A stretch of DNA of 64,000 bases from Actinokineospora bangkokensis (GCF_001940455.1 NZ_MKQR01000026.1:237318-301317), one strand, 5' to 3'; positions 7,416-16,525 are shown, counted from the first letter of the stretch. The notes: generated by a model not told the origin, from the letters alone. A program made the numbers and translations.

Positions 7416-10400
7416 TCAGCGGAAGTCGCGGGAGCTGGTGGGGATGTGGGGGTGGAGGGGTTCCAGGTGCTCGGCGACGAGGGTGGTGACGCCGTGGGTG
7501 TTCTGGAGGGTGCCCCGGACCAGGAGGGCGGAGCTGGTGCGGGCGACCTTGCGGTAGCGGAGCCAGAGGCCGGGGGAGCAGACGACGTTGGCCATGCCGG
7601 TCTCGTCCTCGATGTTGAGGAAGGTGACGCCGCCCGCGGTCTGGGGGCGTTGGCGGTGGGTGACGGCGCCGCCGATGTGGACGCGGGTGCCGTGCTCGGT
7701 GTGCGGGAGCTGGGCGATGGGGAGGGCGCCGCGGCGGGTGAGGTGGGGGCGGAGGAACTCGGTGGGGAAGGTGTCGGGGGACAGGCCGGTGGACCAGACG
7801 TCGGCGGCGGCGCGTTCCAGGGCGTCCATGCCGGGCAGGGTCGGGGGGGTGGTGCCGACGGTGGTGCCGGGGAGGTGGTCGGGGCGGTCGGTGGCGGCGG
7901 CGCCCGCGGCCCAGAGGGCTTCGCGGCGGGTGAGGCCCAGGGACTCGAAGGCGCCCGCGGTGGCCAGGGCCTCCAGCTGGGGGCGGGTGAGCGGGACGCG
8001 GCGGACGAGGTCGACCAGGTCGCGGTAGGGGGTGGTGCCGCGGGCGGTGACGATGCGGGTGGCCAGGTCCTCGCCGATGAGGCGGACGGTGGACAGGCCG
8101 GTGCGCAGGGCGCTGCCGCGGTCGCGGCGGGCGCCGAGGGGGTCGACGCCGGTCCACGCGGCGGGTTCGAGGCGGGCGTGCTCGGTGCTGGCGTTGATGT
8201 CCGGGCCGCGGACCTCGACGCCGTGCCTGCGGGCGTCGGCGACCAGGGACTGCGGGGAGTAGAAGCCCATCGGCTGCGCGCGCAGCAGGGCCGCGCAGAA
8301 CGCCGCCGGGTGGTAGAGCTTGAACCAGGCGCTCGCGAAGACCAGCAGGGCGAAGCTGAGCGCGTGGCTCTCCGGGAAGCCGAAGTTGGCGAACGCCAGC
8401 AGCTTCTCGTACACGCGCTCCGCCACCTCCGGGGGCAGGCCGTTGGCCAGGGCGCCGGTGTGGAAGCGCTCGCGCAGCCGCTCCATCCGGCGGGTGGAGC
8501 GCTTGGCGCCCATCGCCCGGCGCAGCTCGTCGGCCTCGGCGGGGGTGAAGTCCGCGACGTCGACGGCGATCTGCATCAGCTGCTCCTGGAACAGCGGCAC
8601 CCCCAGCGTCTTGTCCAGGGCCTTGGCCAGCAGCGGGTGGTCGACGTGCGGCTCCTCCTCGCCGTTCTTGCGGCGGATGTAGGGGTGCACCGACCCGCCC
8701 TGGATGGGGCCGGGGCGGATCAGGGCGACCTCGACGACCAGGTCGTAGAACTCGCGCGGGCGCAACCGGGGCAGGGTCGCCATCTGCGCGCGGCTCTCCA
8801 CCTGGAACACCCCGACCGAGTCCGCGGCGCAGAGCATGTCGTAGACGCGCGCGTCGGCCAGGTCCAGCCCGCCCAGGTCCACCTCGACGCCGTGGTGGTC
8901 GCGGACGAGGTCGACGGCGTAGTGCAGGGCCGAGAGCATCCCCAGGCCCAGCAGGTCGAACTTGACCAGGCCCACCGCGGCGCAGTCGTCCTTGTCCCAC
9001 TGGAGCACCGTGCGGTCGGCCATCCGCGCGGGCTCCACCGGGCACACCTCGCTCACCGGGCGGTCGCAGATGACCATGCCGCCGGAGTGGATGCCCAGGT
9101 GCCGGGGGAAGTCCTCCAGCTGCCCGGCCAGCTCCAGCACCGCGGGCGGCACGTCGAGGTGGTTGTCGCCCGCGGTCTCGGCCAGCGGGCCCCACCGGTC
9201 GATCTGCTTGCTCCACGCGTCCTGCTGGCCCGGGGAGTACCCCAGGGCCTTGGCCATGTCCCGCACCGTCGACTTCGCCCGGTAGGTGATGACGTTGGCG
9301 ACCTGGGCGGCGTGGCGGCGGCCGTGCTTGCGGTAGACGAACTGGATGGCCTCCTCGCGCCGGTCGGACTCGATGTCCAGGTCGATGTCCGGGGGCCCGT
9401 CGCGGGCCGGGGCCAGGAACCGCTCGAACAGCAGCTCCCAGCGCACCGCGTCGACCTTGGTGATGCCCAGCGCGAAGCACACCGCCGAGTTCGCCGCCGA
9501 CCCGCGGCCCTGGCAGTAGATGCCCGAGCGCCTGCAGAACTCCACGATGTCCCACACCACCAGGAAGTAGCCGGGGAACCCCAGCTCCTCGATCACCCGC
9601 AGCTCGTGGGCGATCTGGTCGTAGGCGCGCGGGGCCTCCGCGGCCGAGCCGTACTTGGCCGCGGCGCCCCGGTAGGTCAGCTCGCGCAGGTAGGTGGTCT
9701 CGGTGTGCCCCGGCGGCACGTCGAACGGGGGCAGCTCGGGGGCCACCAGGCGCAGGTCGAACGACAGCTGCACGCCGAGCACGGCCGAGCGCTGCACCGC
9801 GCCGGGGTAGCGGTGGAACCGGGCCAGCATCTCCGCCCCCGTGCGCAGGTGCGCGGTGGGGGCGGGCGGCAGCCACCCGGCGAGGTCGTCGAGGCTGCGC
9901 CGGGCGCGCACCGCGGCCACCGCGGCGGCCAGCCTGCCGCGCGCGGGCTGGGCGAAGTGCACGGCGTTGGTGGCCACGGTGGGCAGCCGCAGCTCGGCGG
10001 CCATCGCCGCCAGCAGGTCGTTGCGGGTGGAGTCCTCGGGCAGGCCGTGGTCGGTCAGCTCGACGAACACCCGCTCGTCGCCGTAGCAGGCCCTGAGCGC
10101 GGCCAGCTCGGCGAACGCGGCCGCGGGCCCCTCCCGGTCGAGGGCGCGGCGGACGGCGCCCTTGCGGCAGCCGGTGAGCACGACGCAGTGGTCGCGGGTC
10201 TGCTCGACGACCTCGCGCAGGTCGTAGGCGGGCTTGCCCTTCTCCCCGCCCGCCAGGTGCGCGGTGGTGAGCACCCCGCAGAGCCGGTGGTAGCCCTCGG
10301 TGCCGTCGGCCAGCAGCAGCAGGTGCTCGCCCTCCGGGTCGGCCACCCCGTTCTGCGGGGCGGTCAGCCCCAGGCTCAGCTCGGTGCCGAACACCGTGCG

Positions 10401-10757
10401 CACGCCCAGTTCCCTGGCCGCCTCGGCGAAGCGCACCACCCCGTACATGCCGTCGTGGTCGGTGATCGCCAGGGCGTCCAGGCCGAGCAGGGACGCGGCC
10501 TCCACCAGCTCCTCGGGGTGGCTGGCGCCGTCGAGGAAGCTGAAGTTGGAGTGGCAGTGCAGCTCGGCGTAGGGGACCCGGGAGTCGCCGTCGGGGTGGT
10601 CGGTGGGCGCGGGCGCGGCGGTGCCCACCGGCGGGGCGTAGCGCTCGCGCTTGCGCGTCCACGCCGGGCTGTCGCCGCCGTCGCCGGTCTCCGGGGCGCG
10701 GCCGGAGAGGATGCGCTCCAGCTCCGACCAGCGCACCGGGGGGTTGTTCCAGCCCAC
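7416..10757 (-). CDS. dnaE2: Error-prone DNA polymerase III alpha subunit DnaE2
   Basis: An 1113-residue C-family polymerase. Residues about 65-130 begin the PHP domain (AELHCHSNFSFLDGASHPEE, AITDHDGMYG); the polymerase core has PPDIDLDIESDRREEAIQF with the catalytic aspartates, followed by RAKSTVRDMAKALGYS, KFDLLGLGMLSALHYAVDL, and an OB-fold near the end (TRVHIGGAVTHRQRPQTAGG). Length and the N-terminal peptide before the PHP domain fit DnaE2 rather than replicative DnaE1. The GTG start is four bases after the stop of the 33-codon ORF, with no strong ribosome binding site, so translational coupling is likely. It is the last gene of an SOS operon with imuA' and imuB; in mycobacteria these three make the damage-induced mutasome. 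Confidence 0.95.
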   Translation of the reverse strand: MGWNNPPVRWSELERILSGRAPETGDGGDSPAWTRKRERYAPPVGTAAPAPTDHPDGDSRVPYAELHCHSNFSFLDGASHPEELVEAASLLGLDALAITDHDGMYGVVRFAEAARELGVRTVFGTELSLGLTAPQNGVADPEGEHLLLLADGTEGYHRLCGVLTTAHLAGGEKGKPAYDLREVVEQTRDHCVVLTGCRKGAVRRALDREGPAAAFAELAALRACYGDERVFVELTDHGLPEDSTRNDLLAAMAAELRLPTVATNAVHFAQPARGRLAAAVAAVRARRSLDDLAGWLPPAPTAHLRTGAEMLARFHRYPGAVQRSAVLGVQLSFDLRLVAPELPPFDVPPGHTETTYLRELTYRGAAAKYGSAAEAPRAYDQIAHELRVIEELGFPGYFLVVWDIVEFCRRSGIYCQGRGSAANSAVCFALGITKVDAVRWELLFERFLAPARDGPPDIDLDIESDRREEAIQFVYRKHGRRHAAQVANVITYRAKSTVRDMAKALGYSPGQQDAWSKQIDRWGPLAETAGDNHLDVPPAVLELAGQLEDFPRHLGIHSGGMVICDRPVSEVCPVEPARMADRTVLQWDKDDCAAVGLVKFDLLGLGMLSALHYAVDLVRDHHGVEVDLGGLDLADARVYDMLCAADSVGVFQVESRAQMATLPRLRPREFYDLVVEVALIRPGPIQGGSVHPYIRRKNGEEEPHVDHPLLAKALDKTLGVPLFQEQLMQIAVDVADFTPAEADELRRAMGAKRSTRRMERLRERFHTGALANGLPPEVAERVYEKLLAFANFGFPESHALSFALLVFASAWFKLYHPAAFCAALLRAQPMGFYSPQSLVADARRHGVEVRGPDINASTEHARLEPAAWTGVDPLGARRDRGSALRTGLSTVRLIGEDLATRIVTARGTTPYRDLVDLVRRVPLTRPQLEALATAGAFESLGLTRREALWAAGAAATDRPDHLPGTTVGTTPPTLPGMDALERAAADVWSTGLSPDTFPTEFLRPHLTRRGALPIAQLPHTEHGTRVHIGGAVTHRQRPQTAGGVTFLNIEDETGMANVVCSPGLWLRYRKVARTSSALLVRGTLQNTHGVTTLVAEHLEPLHPHIPTSSRDFR

Positions 10758-10761
10758 CGGC

Positions 10762-10863
10762 CTAGAGCTCGTCCTCCGGTGGGCGGCGCTGCTCGGGGAT
10801 GAGCGCGGCCAGGTCCACCAGGTCCCACCACTCGGCCACGGCCAGGTCGTCGTCGGGGTTCAC
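10762..10863 (-). CDS. Tiny ORF (33 codons) coupled between imuB and dnaE2
   Basis: The GTG at 10863 overlaps the imuB TGA by four bases (GTGA) and the frame ends in TAG at 10762, four bases before the dnaE2 GTG. The 33-residue product starts VNPDDDLAVAEWWDLVDLAA and ends EQRRPPEDEL: acidic, with a Trp-Trp pair in an amphipathic-looking centre. Almost every codon ends in G or C, as in real genes here. It fills the whole gap between two coupled genes, so it either encodes a small mutasome protein or serves only to carry ribosomes into dnaE2. I know of no named family. Confidence 0.55.
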   Translation of the reverse strand: MNPDDDLAVAEWWDLVDLAALIPEQRRPPEDEL

Positions 10864-12407
10864 TCGTACAGTCCCTCCACCGTCCACTTGAGGTTCTCGC
10901 GCACCAGCAGGTACGCGCTGTGCGCGCCCTCCTCGGAGCGCAGCAGGACCTGCACGCGGGCGCGCCGGTGCGCCGCCGCCGGGTCCCACCAGGTCTCGTC
11001 GGCGGGCCAGGGCCCGGCCCAGGCCAGCACCGGGCGGGCCGGTGCGCCGTCCACCGCCACGTCGGTGGGGGTGGCGGTGAGGGCGAAGCGGCCGTCCACG
11101 CCGACCGGGCCGCCGCCGGGGCCCAGGACGGTGGCGGGCAGCGGGCGGGTGGGCACCACCGCGGGCGAAGGCGCGGGGACGCGGCCGGGCCAGGGACGGT
11201 CCGGCGGGGTGGCCGGGGTGCGCTCGTCGCCCCACGGCACCAGGTGGACGCGGTCGGCCGGGCCCAGGCCGCCGCCGAGCACGGGGGTGCGCACCGCGTC
11301 CGGGCCGAGCAGGCCCTGCACGTGCGCCATGGCCCTGGCGGCGCGGGCGGTGGCCTCGTCGTCGCCCTCCTGCCACAGCGAGACCTGCAGGGCGGTGCCG
11401 GTGACCAGCTCCTCGGGCACCAGGCGCAGCTCCACCACCCCCGCCGACGGGCGGTCGGCGGCGCGCAGCCAGCCGTCGAGCTGCCAGCGCAGGCGGTCGG
11501 CCATGGCCGAGGGGGTCAGCGGGTCGGCGCAGCGCCAGACCCGGCGCAGGTGCTCGCCGCGCGCGGTGGTGGCCTCGATGGCCAGGCGGGTGCAGGCCAG
11601 GCCGTGCGCGGCGAGGGTGGCGTGCAGGCGCTCGGCCAGGCCGCGGGCGGCGAACGCGGCGGCCTCGACCCGCTCCAGCGGCTCGTCCGGGGTGTGCGCG
11701 GCGGTGAGGTCGGCCGGTGGGGTGCGGCGGCTCGGCGGGCGCTCCTGCAGGCCGCGGGCGAGCCGGTGGGCCAGCACCGCGTCGGCGCCGAAGCGGGAGG
11801 CGACGTCGTGCTCGGGCAGGGCGCCGAACGCGCCCAGGGTGCGCAGGCCGAGCCTGCGCAGCAGGTCGACCAGCTCGGCGCGCTCGGGCAGCAGCTCGGC
11901 GGTGGCCAGCGGGGCGAGGAAGGCGGGGGTGGCGCCCGCGGGCACCAGCAGGCCGCGGCGGGCGGCCAGGGTGGCGGCGAACAGCCCGTCGGCGGCGCCG
12001 ACCACGGCCTCGGCGTCGGCCGCGGCGGCCACCGCGTCGATCAGCCGCTCGGCCACCCGCTCCTCGGTGCCGTAGTAGGTGACCGGGCCGCGCGCGGGCA
12101 CCGCGACCACGCCGGGGCGCACGACCTCCACGCCCGGGGCCAGCTCCTCCACGGCGGCGGCGACCGGTTCGAACAGCCGGGCGTCGCGGTCGGCGTCGGC
12201 GGGCAGCACCGCCAGGTCCGGGCAGCGGCCCTGGGCCTCGCGGCGGCGCATGCCCCGGCGCACCCCCTCGCCGCGGGCGGCGGCGTTGGCGGCGAGCACC
12301 CGGTTGGCCGCGACCACCGCGGCGGGGACGTCCACGGGCAGCCCGGCGACCTGGCCCGCGGCGACCACGGGCCAGTCGGGGCACCAGAGGACGAACAGGC
12401 GACTCAC
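10860..12407 (-). CDS. imuB: ImuB, catalytically inactive Y-family polymerase-like mutasome protein
   Basis: 515 residues. The N-terminus (LFVLWCPDWPVVAAGQ) aligns with the Y-family motif that normally holds the metal-binding Asp of HVDMDAF, but the acidic residues are missing, as in mycobacterial ImuB. The little-finger region includes PPADLTAAHTPDEPLERVEA, and a possible beta-clamp-binding motif QVSLW lies near residue 325, similar in form to the QLPLWG of mycobacterial ImuB. The family acts as a hub bringing ImuA' and DnaE2 to the sliding clamp at lesions. The GTG start overlaps the imuA' stop by GTGA. A LexA box lies 49 bp upstream, inside the end of imuA', so imuB may have its own SOS promoter as well as the operon promoter. 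Confidence 0.92.
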   Translation of the reverse strand: MSRLFVLWCPDWPVVAAGQVAGLPVDVPAAVVAANRVLAANAAARGEGVRRGMRRREAQGRCPDLAVLPADADRDARLFEPVAAAVEELAPGVEVVRPGVVAVPARGPVTYYGTEERVAERLIDAVAAAADAEAVVGAADGLFAATLAARRGLLVPAGATPAFLAPLATAELLPERAELVDLLRRLGLRTLGAFGALPEHDVASRFGADAVLAHRLARGLQERPPSRRTPPADLTAAHTPDEPLERVEAAAFAARGLAERLHATLAAHGLACTRLAIEATTARGEHLRRVWRCADPLTPSAMADRLRWQLDGWLRAADRPSAGVVELRLVPEELVTGTALQVSLWQEGDDEATARAARAMAHVQGLLGPDAVRTPVLGGGLGPADRVHLVPWGDERTPATPPDRPWPGRVPAPSPAVVPTRPLPATVLGPGGGPVGVDGRFALTATPTDVAVDGAPARPVLAWAGPWPADETWWDPAAAHRRARVQVLLRSEEGAHSAYLLVRENLKWTVEGLYE

Positions 12408-13114
12408 CCGGCACCTCCCCCGCGGACCTCGGCCGGGCCCACCCCGGTCGATGGGTCGAACATATGTTCGAACACCGGGCGCGTCAAGCGGCTCGGCGGC
12501 GGTTCACCTTGCAGCGTGACGGTGCGGACGACGGGCCGCGCCGCGGCGCCGCGCCCGGTCGCGCTGACCCGCACCTCGCGCCCGCGCAGGTGCCCGTGCC
12601 CCTCCCCCAGGCCCCACCAGCGGTCGCCGTCGACGCGCAGCTCCACCTCCGCGGCGGGCCAGCCGCCCAGCGGCAGCAGCACCGCGCCGCGGCTGCGGGC
12701 GCGCGCGGAGAGCTTGCGCGCCAACGCCTCCGCGACCCGGGAGGCCGAGACTGCCACGAGGTCGAACCCGTCGAGCAGCGCGGCCACCACCGCGCCGACG
12801 TCCCCGCCGGGGCTGGGCACCAGCGCGACGCGGTCGGTGCGCACGCCCGCCTCCTCGGCGGCGACGAGGCCGAGGGCGGGCAGCCCCACGACGGCGGCCC
12901 AGGACCCGGCGCGGGTGGGCTCGGCCAGCAGCGCCAGCAGGAGCGCGGCGCCGTGCACGGCGACGGTCCCGCCGCGGCGCAGGCCGCCCCAGGGGAACAG
13001 GTCGGCCAGGTCGGCCCGGACGGGGATGGTGCGCACCTCGGGCGCGGACCCGGCGAGGGCGGCCGCCAGCCGGTCCACTGTGGACGGCAGCGGCACGGGG
13101 CCCGGCGAGGTCAC
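12404..13114 (-). CDS. imuA': ImuA' RecA/SulA-like mutasome accessory protein
   Basis: About 236 residues from GTG at 13114. The RecA-like core is recognisable (DLFPWGGLRRGGTVAVHGAA, AAEEAGVRTDRVALVPSPGG, SRGAVLLPLGGWP), but the P-loop is degenerate (GGLRRGGTV lacks GKT/S), as in ImuA'. It is the first gene of imuA'-imuB-ORF-dnaE2; its TGA overlaps the imuB GTG. The open frame extends to a GTG at 13192, but that extension uses GGT, CTT, ACA and CCT codons foreign to this genome and contains a 16-bp-stem hairpin, so I take it as untranslated leader. A LexA box lies at 13283-13298. The family interacts with ImuB and is needed for induced mutagenesis in mycobacteria. Confidence 0.85.
   Translation of the reverse strand: MTSPGPVPLPSTVDRLAAALAGSAPEVRTIPVRADLADLFPWGGLRRGGTVAVHGAALLLALLAEPTRAGSWAAVVGLPALGLVAAEEAGVRTDRVALVPSPGGDVGAVVAALLDGFDLVAVSASRVAEALARKLSARARSRGAVLLPLGGWPAAEVELRVDGDRWWGLGEGHGHLRGREVRVSATGRGAAARPVVRTVTLQGEPPPSRLTRPVFEHMFDPSTGVGPAEVRGGGAG
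12456..12471. promoter_or_regulatory. Perfect LexA (SOS) box inside imuA', 49 bp upstream of imuB
   Basis: TCGAACATATGTTCGA is a perfect 16-bp palindrome matching the actinobacterial LexA operator (TCGAAC-N4-GTTCGA). It lies in the final codons of imuA' and 49 bp before the imuB GTG. Confidence 0.85.
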
Positions 13115-13135
13115 GACGACCCCCGGGACGGGGAG

Positions 13136-13176
13136 CCGGGGGCCCTCAGGTGTCTCCCCGACCTGAAGGCCCCCGG
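13136..13176 (-). promoter_or_regulatory. Strong hairpin in the imu operon leader, with possible pseudoknot
   Basis: Arms CCGGGGGCCCTCAGGT (13136-13151) and ACCTGAAGGCCCCCGG (13161-13176) pair over 16 bp with one mismatch around a 9-base loop. In the minus-strand transcript the loop reads CGGGGAGAC and is followed just past the stem by CTCCCCG, which is complementary to loop bases CGGGGAG. It lies between the LexA box and the preferred imuA' start and is not between convergent genes, so it is a leader element rather than a normal 3' terminator. Confidence 0.6.
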
Positions 13177-13282
13177 ACGCCCCACCGCACACCTCCCACG
13201 TCGCCGCGCGTACCGCTCAATACGCGCGGAGCCGTGGGGAGACGGCGGATCGGGGTGGTCTCGACGACACCCCGGGCTCAGC

Positions 13283-13298
13283 TCGAACACTTGTTCGA
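13283..13298. promoter_or_regulatory. LexA (SOS) box upstream of imuA'
   Basis: TCGAACACTTGTTCGA has perfect TCGAAC/GTTCGA arms around four bases, the mycobacterial-type SOS box. It lies 169 bp before the preferred imuA' start and 122 bp before the divergent thioesterase gene, and most likely controls the imu operon. Confidence 0.88.
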
Positions 13299-13419
13299 CT
13301 GGCATCAGAATACCGAGATCAGCGCAGGTGTCAAGCGCGACCGGGAGCACGTCCCCGGCGCGCCGGGGACCGCTAGGCTGCGGGCAGTTGCTTTGCGCCA
13401 CTGACCCTGGGAGCAGGAC

Positions 13420-14163
13420 ATGCCGGACACCGACGCGATCCCCGCCAGCTGGCGCTCCTGGACCGGCGCCCACGGCGGCCTGCTCGGCGGCCTGCTGCTC
13501 GACCACGCGGGCCGCCGCGTCCCCGGCGCCGCGGCCAGGGCGCTGCACCTGACCTACCTCAGCTCCGTCCGGGCGCCCGAGGTGCTGGTGGAGACCACGC
13601 TGGTGAAGGCGGGCCGCAGCGCGTCGGTGGTGACCGCGCAGCTCATCGCCGAGGACCGCGTGTCCGTGCTGGCCACCGGCACCTTCGGCCCCTCGGTCAG
13701 CGGCCCGGGGCTGCCCGGACCGACCGCACCCCGCGTGCCCGCGCCGGACGACGTGTCGGGCGTGGAGTTCCCCGGCCACCTGGTGCCCTTCGCCGAGCAC
13801 CTGGAGATCCGCCCCGTGGGCAGGCTCCCGCTCAGCGGCGGCGACGACCCGGAACTGGTGGGCTGGGCGCGCATGCCCGCCCCTCCCCCGCGCCCGGAGT
13901 CGGCGGCGGTGATCATGCTCGACGCCCTGGCCCCGGGCCTCTACGCGATCCGCGAGGACCCGGTCCCCGTGCCCACGGTCGAACTCGCGGTGCACTTCGG
14001 CGACGCCGCCGCGGACTACGACGCCCGGGAGTGGGCCCTGCTGCGCATCCGCACCGAGCACGCGGGCGGCGGCTGGTGCGTCGACGCCAGCGAGGTCTGG
14101 GACGCCCGCGGCCACCTGATCGCCACCGGCCGCCAAGCCCGCCGGGTCATCGAGACGCCGTGA
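13420..14163 (+). CDS. Acyl-CoA thioesterase-like double-hotdog protein
   Basis: 247 residues with two hotdog-like halves. The first has GAHGGLLGGLLLDHAG and the strand pattern ALHLTYLSSVRAPEVLVETTLV; the second has SAAVIMLDALAPGLYA, VELAVHFGDAAADYDAREWA and the ending VWDARGHLIATGRQARRVI. This is the layout of TesB-like, medium-length thioesterase family proteins, which hydrolyse acyl-CoA in the cytoplasm. An ATG with GGGAGCAGGAC eight bases upstream is a good start. It is transcribed away from the imu operon and convergent with purH. The LexA box in the shared intergenic region could in principle also affect it; no other link is seen. Confidence 0.8.
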   Translation: MPDTDAIPASWRSWTGAHGGLLGGLLLDHAGRRVPGAAARALHLTYLSSVRAPEVLVETTLVKAGRSASVVTAQLIAEDRVSVLATGTFGPSVSGPGLPGPTAPRVPAPDDVSGVEFPGHLVPFAEHLEIRPVGRLPLSGGDDPELVGWARMPAPPPRPESAAVIMLDALAPGLYAIREDPVPVPTVELAVHFGDAAADYDAREWALLRIRTEHAGGGWCVDASEVWDARGHLIATGRQARRVIETP

Positions 14164-14193
14164 GGGGCGGCTGCCCGGAGCAGCCGCCCCTCA
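14161..14193. terminator. Bidirectional terminator between thioesterase and purH
   Basis: A perfect 13-bp stem (TGAGGGGCGGCTG / CAGCCGCCCCTCA) with a 7-base loop begins at the thioesterase TGA. It lies 70 bp from the purH stop on the other strand and can serve both genes. Confidence 0.8.
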
Positions 14194-14262
14194 CCACTCG
14201 CTGGAGAGCACCCCGCGTGAATTGGACGCGGTGGTGGGTTGTGGGTCCGCGGAATGCGGCCC

Positions 14263-15831
14263 CTAGTGGGCGAAGTGGCGGGTGCCGGTCAGGTAGACGG
14301 TGACGCCCGCGGCCTCGGCGGCGGCGAGGACCTTGGCGTCGCTGACGGAACCGCCGGGCTGGACGACGGCCTTGACGCCCGCCTGGGCGAGGACCTCCAG
14401 GCCGTCGGGGAACGGGAAGAAGGCGTCGGAGGCGGCGACGGCGCCCTTGGCGCGGTCGGCGCCCGCGCGGGCGACGGCGAGCTTGGCGGCGTCGACGCGG
14501 TTGACCTGGCCCATGCCGCAGCCGACGGTGGCGCCGCCGGTGGCGATGACGATGGCGTTGGACTTGACCGCGCGGCAGGTGCGCCAGGCGAAGGCCAGGT
14601 CGGCCAGGGTCGCCTCGTCGGCGGGGGCGCCGGTGGCCAGGGTCCAGCCGGAGGGGTCGTCGCCGGGGGCGTCGAGGGCGTCGGACTGCTGCAGGAGCAG
14701 GCCGCCGGAGATGGGGCGCAGCTCGGTGCCGCCGCGGCGCGGGGGCTCGGCGATGAGGACGCGGATGTTCTTCTTGCGGGTCAGCACCTCCACCGCGCCG
14801 TCGGCGTAGGCGGGGGCGACGATGACCTCGGTGAAGACCTCGGCCACCTGCTCGGCCATGTCCACCGACACCTCGCGGTTGGCCGCGATCACCCCGCCGA
14901 AGGCGCTGAGCGGGTCGCAGGCGTGCGCGCCGCGGTGCGCGGCGGCGATGTCCACCTCGGACACCGCGATGCCGCACGGGTTGGCGTGCTTGATGATCGC
15001 CACGCACGGGTCGGCGTGGTCGTGCGCGGCGCGCCAGGCGGCGTCGGCGTCGACGTAGTTGTTGTAGGACATCTCCTTGCCGTGCAGCTGGGTCGCCGTG
15101 GCGAGCCCGGTGCCGCCGTCGCCGCTGGTGTACAGGGCGGCGCGCTGGTGCGGGTTCTCGCCGTAGCGCAGCACCGAGCGGCGGTCCCAGGTGGCGCCGA
15201 CCCAGCCGGGGAAGCCGGAGCCCTCGTCGTCGGGGGCCAGCGCGGAGCCGATCCAGGACGCCACCGCCACGTCGTAGGCCGCGGTGTGCCGGTAGGCGGC
15301 GGCGGCCAGCGAGCGGCGGTCGGCCAGGGTGAACCCGCCCTCGGCCACCTGCGCCAGCACCCAGTCGTAGCGGGCCGGGTCGACCACCACGGCCACCGAG
15401 GCGTGGTTCTTCGCCGCCGCGCGCACCATGGCCGGGCCGCCGATGTCGATCTGCTCCACGCACTCGTCCGGGGTGGCGCCGGAGGCCACCGTCCTGACGA
15501 ACGGGTAGAGGTTGACCACCAGCAGGTCGAACGCCTCGATGCCCAGCTCGCCGAGCTGCGCGACGTGCTGCGGGTTGCCGGTGTCGGCCAGCAGGCCCGC
15601 GTGCACGCCGGGGTGCAGGGTCTTGACCCGCCCGTCGAGCGACTCGGGGAAGCCGGTGACCTGCTCGACCGGGGTGACCGGCACGCCCGCGTCGGCGATC
15701 GCCTTCGCGGTGCCGCCGGTGGAGACCACCTCGACGCCTGCGGCGTGCAGGCCCGAGGCCAGCTCCACCAGGCCCGCCTTGTCCGACACGCCGACCAGGG
15801 CGCGGCGAACCGGCCTGCGGGAATCCGTCAC
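14263..15831 (-). CDS. purH: Bifunctional AICAR transformylase / IMP cyclohydrolase PurH
   Basis: 522 residues, the normal length. The N-terminal cyclohydrolase domain has [45 protein letters not shown] and [17 protein letters not shown]. The C-terminal transformylase has [22 protein letters not shown]-type [31 protein letters not shown] and [12 protein letters not shown]. It makes the last two steps to IMP. The GTG start at 15831 overlaps the purN TGA (GTGA), and perM-purN-purH order matches mycobacteria. IMP made here feeds GuaB and GuaA, which are encoded 30-40 kb away in the same window. A terminator hairpin lies beyond the stop. Confidence 0.97.
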   Translation of the reverse strand: MTDSRRPVRRALVGVSDKAGLVELASGLHAAGVEVVSTGGTAKAIADAGVPVTPVEQVTGFPESLDGRVKTLHPGVHAGLLADTGNPQHVAQLGELGIEAFDLLVVNLYPFVRTVASGATPDECVEQIDIGGPAMVRAAAKNHASVAVVVDPARYDWVLAQVAEGGFTLADRRSLAAAAYRHTAAYDVAVASWIGSALAPDDEGSGFPGWVGATWDRRSVLRYGENPHQRAALYTSGDGGTGLATATQLHGKEMSYNNYVDADAAWRAAHDHADPCVAIIKHANPCGIAVSEVDIAAAHRGAHACDPLSAFGGVIAANREVSVDMAEQVAEVFTEVIVAPAYADGAVEVLTRKKNIRVLIAEPPRRGGTELRPISGGLLLQQSDALDAPGDDPSGWTLATGAPADEATLADLAFAWRTCRAVKSNAIVIATGGATVGCGMGQVNRVDAAKLAVARAGADRAKGAVAASDAFFPFPDGLEVLAQAGVKAVVQPGGSVSDAKVLAAAEAAGVTVYLTGTRHFAH

Positions 15832-16460
15832 GGGATGCTCACCTTTCGTCCGTCCACGGTGTAGCCCTGCCGGGCCATGCCCACGACCACCTCGACCAGC
15901 AGCCGCCGCTCCACCGCCTTGATCCGCTCGTGCAGGCCCGCCTCGTCGTCGCCGGGGTGCACCGGCACCGGCTCCTGGGCGATGATCGGGCCGGTGTCCA
16001 CGCCGCCGTCGACCAGGTGCACCGTGGACCCGGTGCACCGCACGCCGTAGGCCAGCGCGTCGGCCACCGCGTGCGCGCCGGGGAAGCTGGGCAGCAGCGC
16101 GGGGTGGGTGTTGATGATGCGGCCGCCGAAGCGCGCCAGGAACGCCGGGCCGAGGATCTTCATGAAGCCCGCGGAGACGACCAGGTCGGGCTCGTGCGCG
16201 GCGACGGCCGCGGTGAGCGCGGCGTCCCAGGCGGCGCGGTCGGGGTGGTCGCCCACCCGGACGGTGAACGTGGGCAGCCCGGCCCGCTCGGCCCGCGCGG
16301 TGCCCTCGATGCCCGCCCGGTCGGCGCCGACGGCGACGAGGGTGGCGGGGAACCCGGGGGCCGCCGCTTCGTCGAGCAGGGCCTGCAGCAGGGTGCCGGT
16401 CCCGGAGACCAGGACCACGATCCTGGCCGGGGTGGCGGGCTGGTACGTCGCGCTCAGCAC
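15828..16460 (-). CDS. purN: Phosphoribosylglycinamide formyltransferase PurN
   Basis: 210 residues, usual length. It has the formyltransferase fold with [20 protein letters not shown] at the phosphate-binding start, [19 protein letters not shown], and the catalytic segment [21 protein letters not shown] containing the Asn-x-His pair; the family Asp lies in [16 protein letters not shown]. It adds the first formyl group in purine synthesis using 10-formyl-tetrahydrofolate. GTG at 16460 is the start. It lies 65 bp after perM and overlaps purH by four bases. No purine-specific leader structure was seen upstream of it. Confidence 0.96.
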   Translation of the reverse strand: MLSATYQPATPARIVVLVSGTGTLLQALLDEAAAPGFPATLVAVGADRAGIEGTARAERAGLPTFTVRVGDHPDRAAWDAALTAAVAAHEPDLVVSAGFMKILGPAFLARFGGRIINTHPALLPSFPGAHAVADALAYGVRCTGSTVHLVDGGVDTGPIIAQEPVPVHPGDDEAGLHERIKAVERRLLVEVVVGMARQGYTVDGRKVSIP

Positions 16461-16525
16461 GGGCTCCTGGGGCGGGCGGTGGACCGGGTTCCGCCCCAGG
16501 GTAAGCGGTGCTCAGTTGACCTTCG

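Noticed and set aside
6586-10662. A 1358-codon minus-strand frame that would fuse the pentapeptide protein to upstream sequence
   Set aside because: Only the last 195 codons are real; the rest is an out-of-frame shadow of dnaE2, rich in Arg/Pro/Gly.
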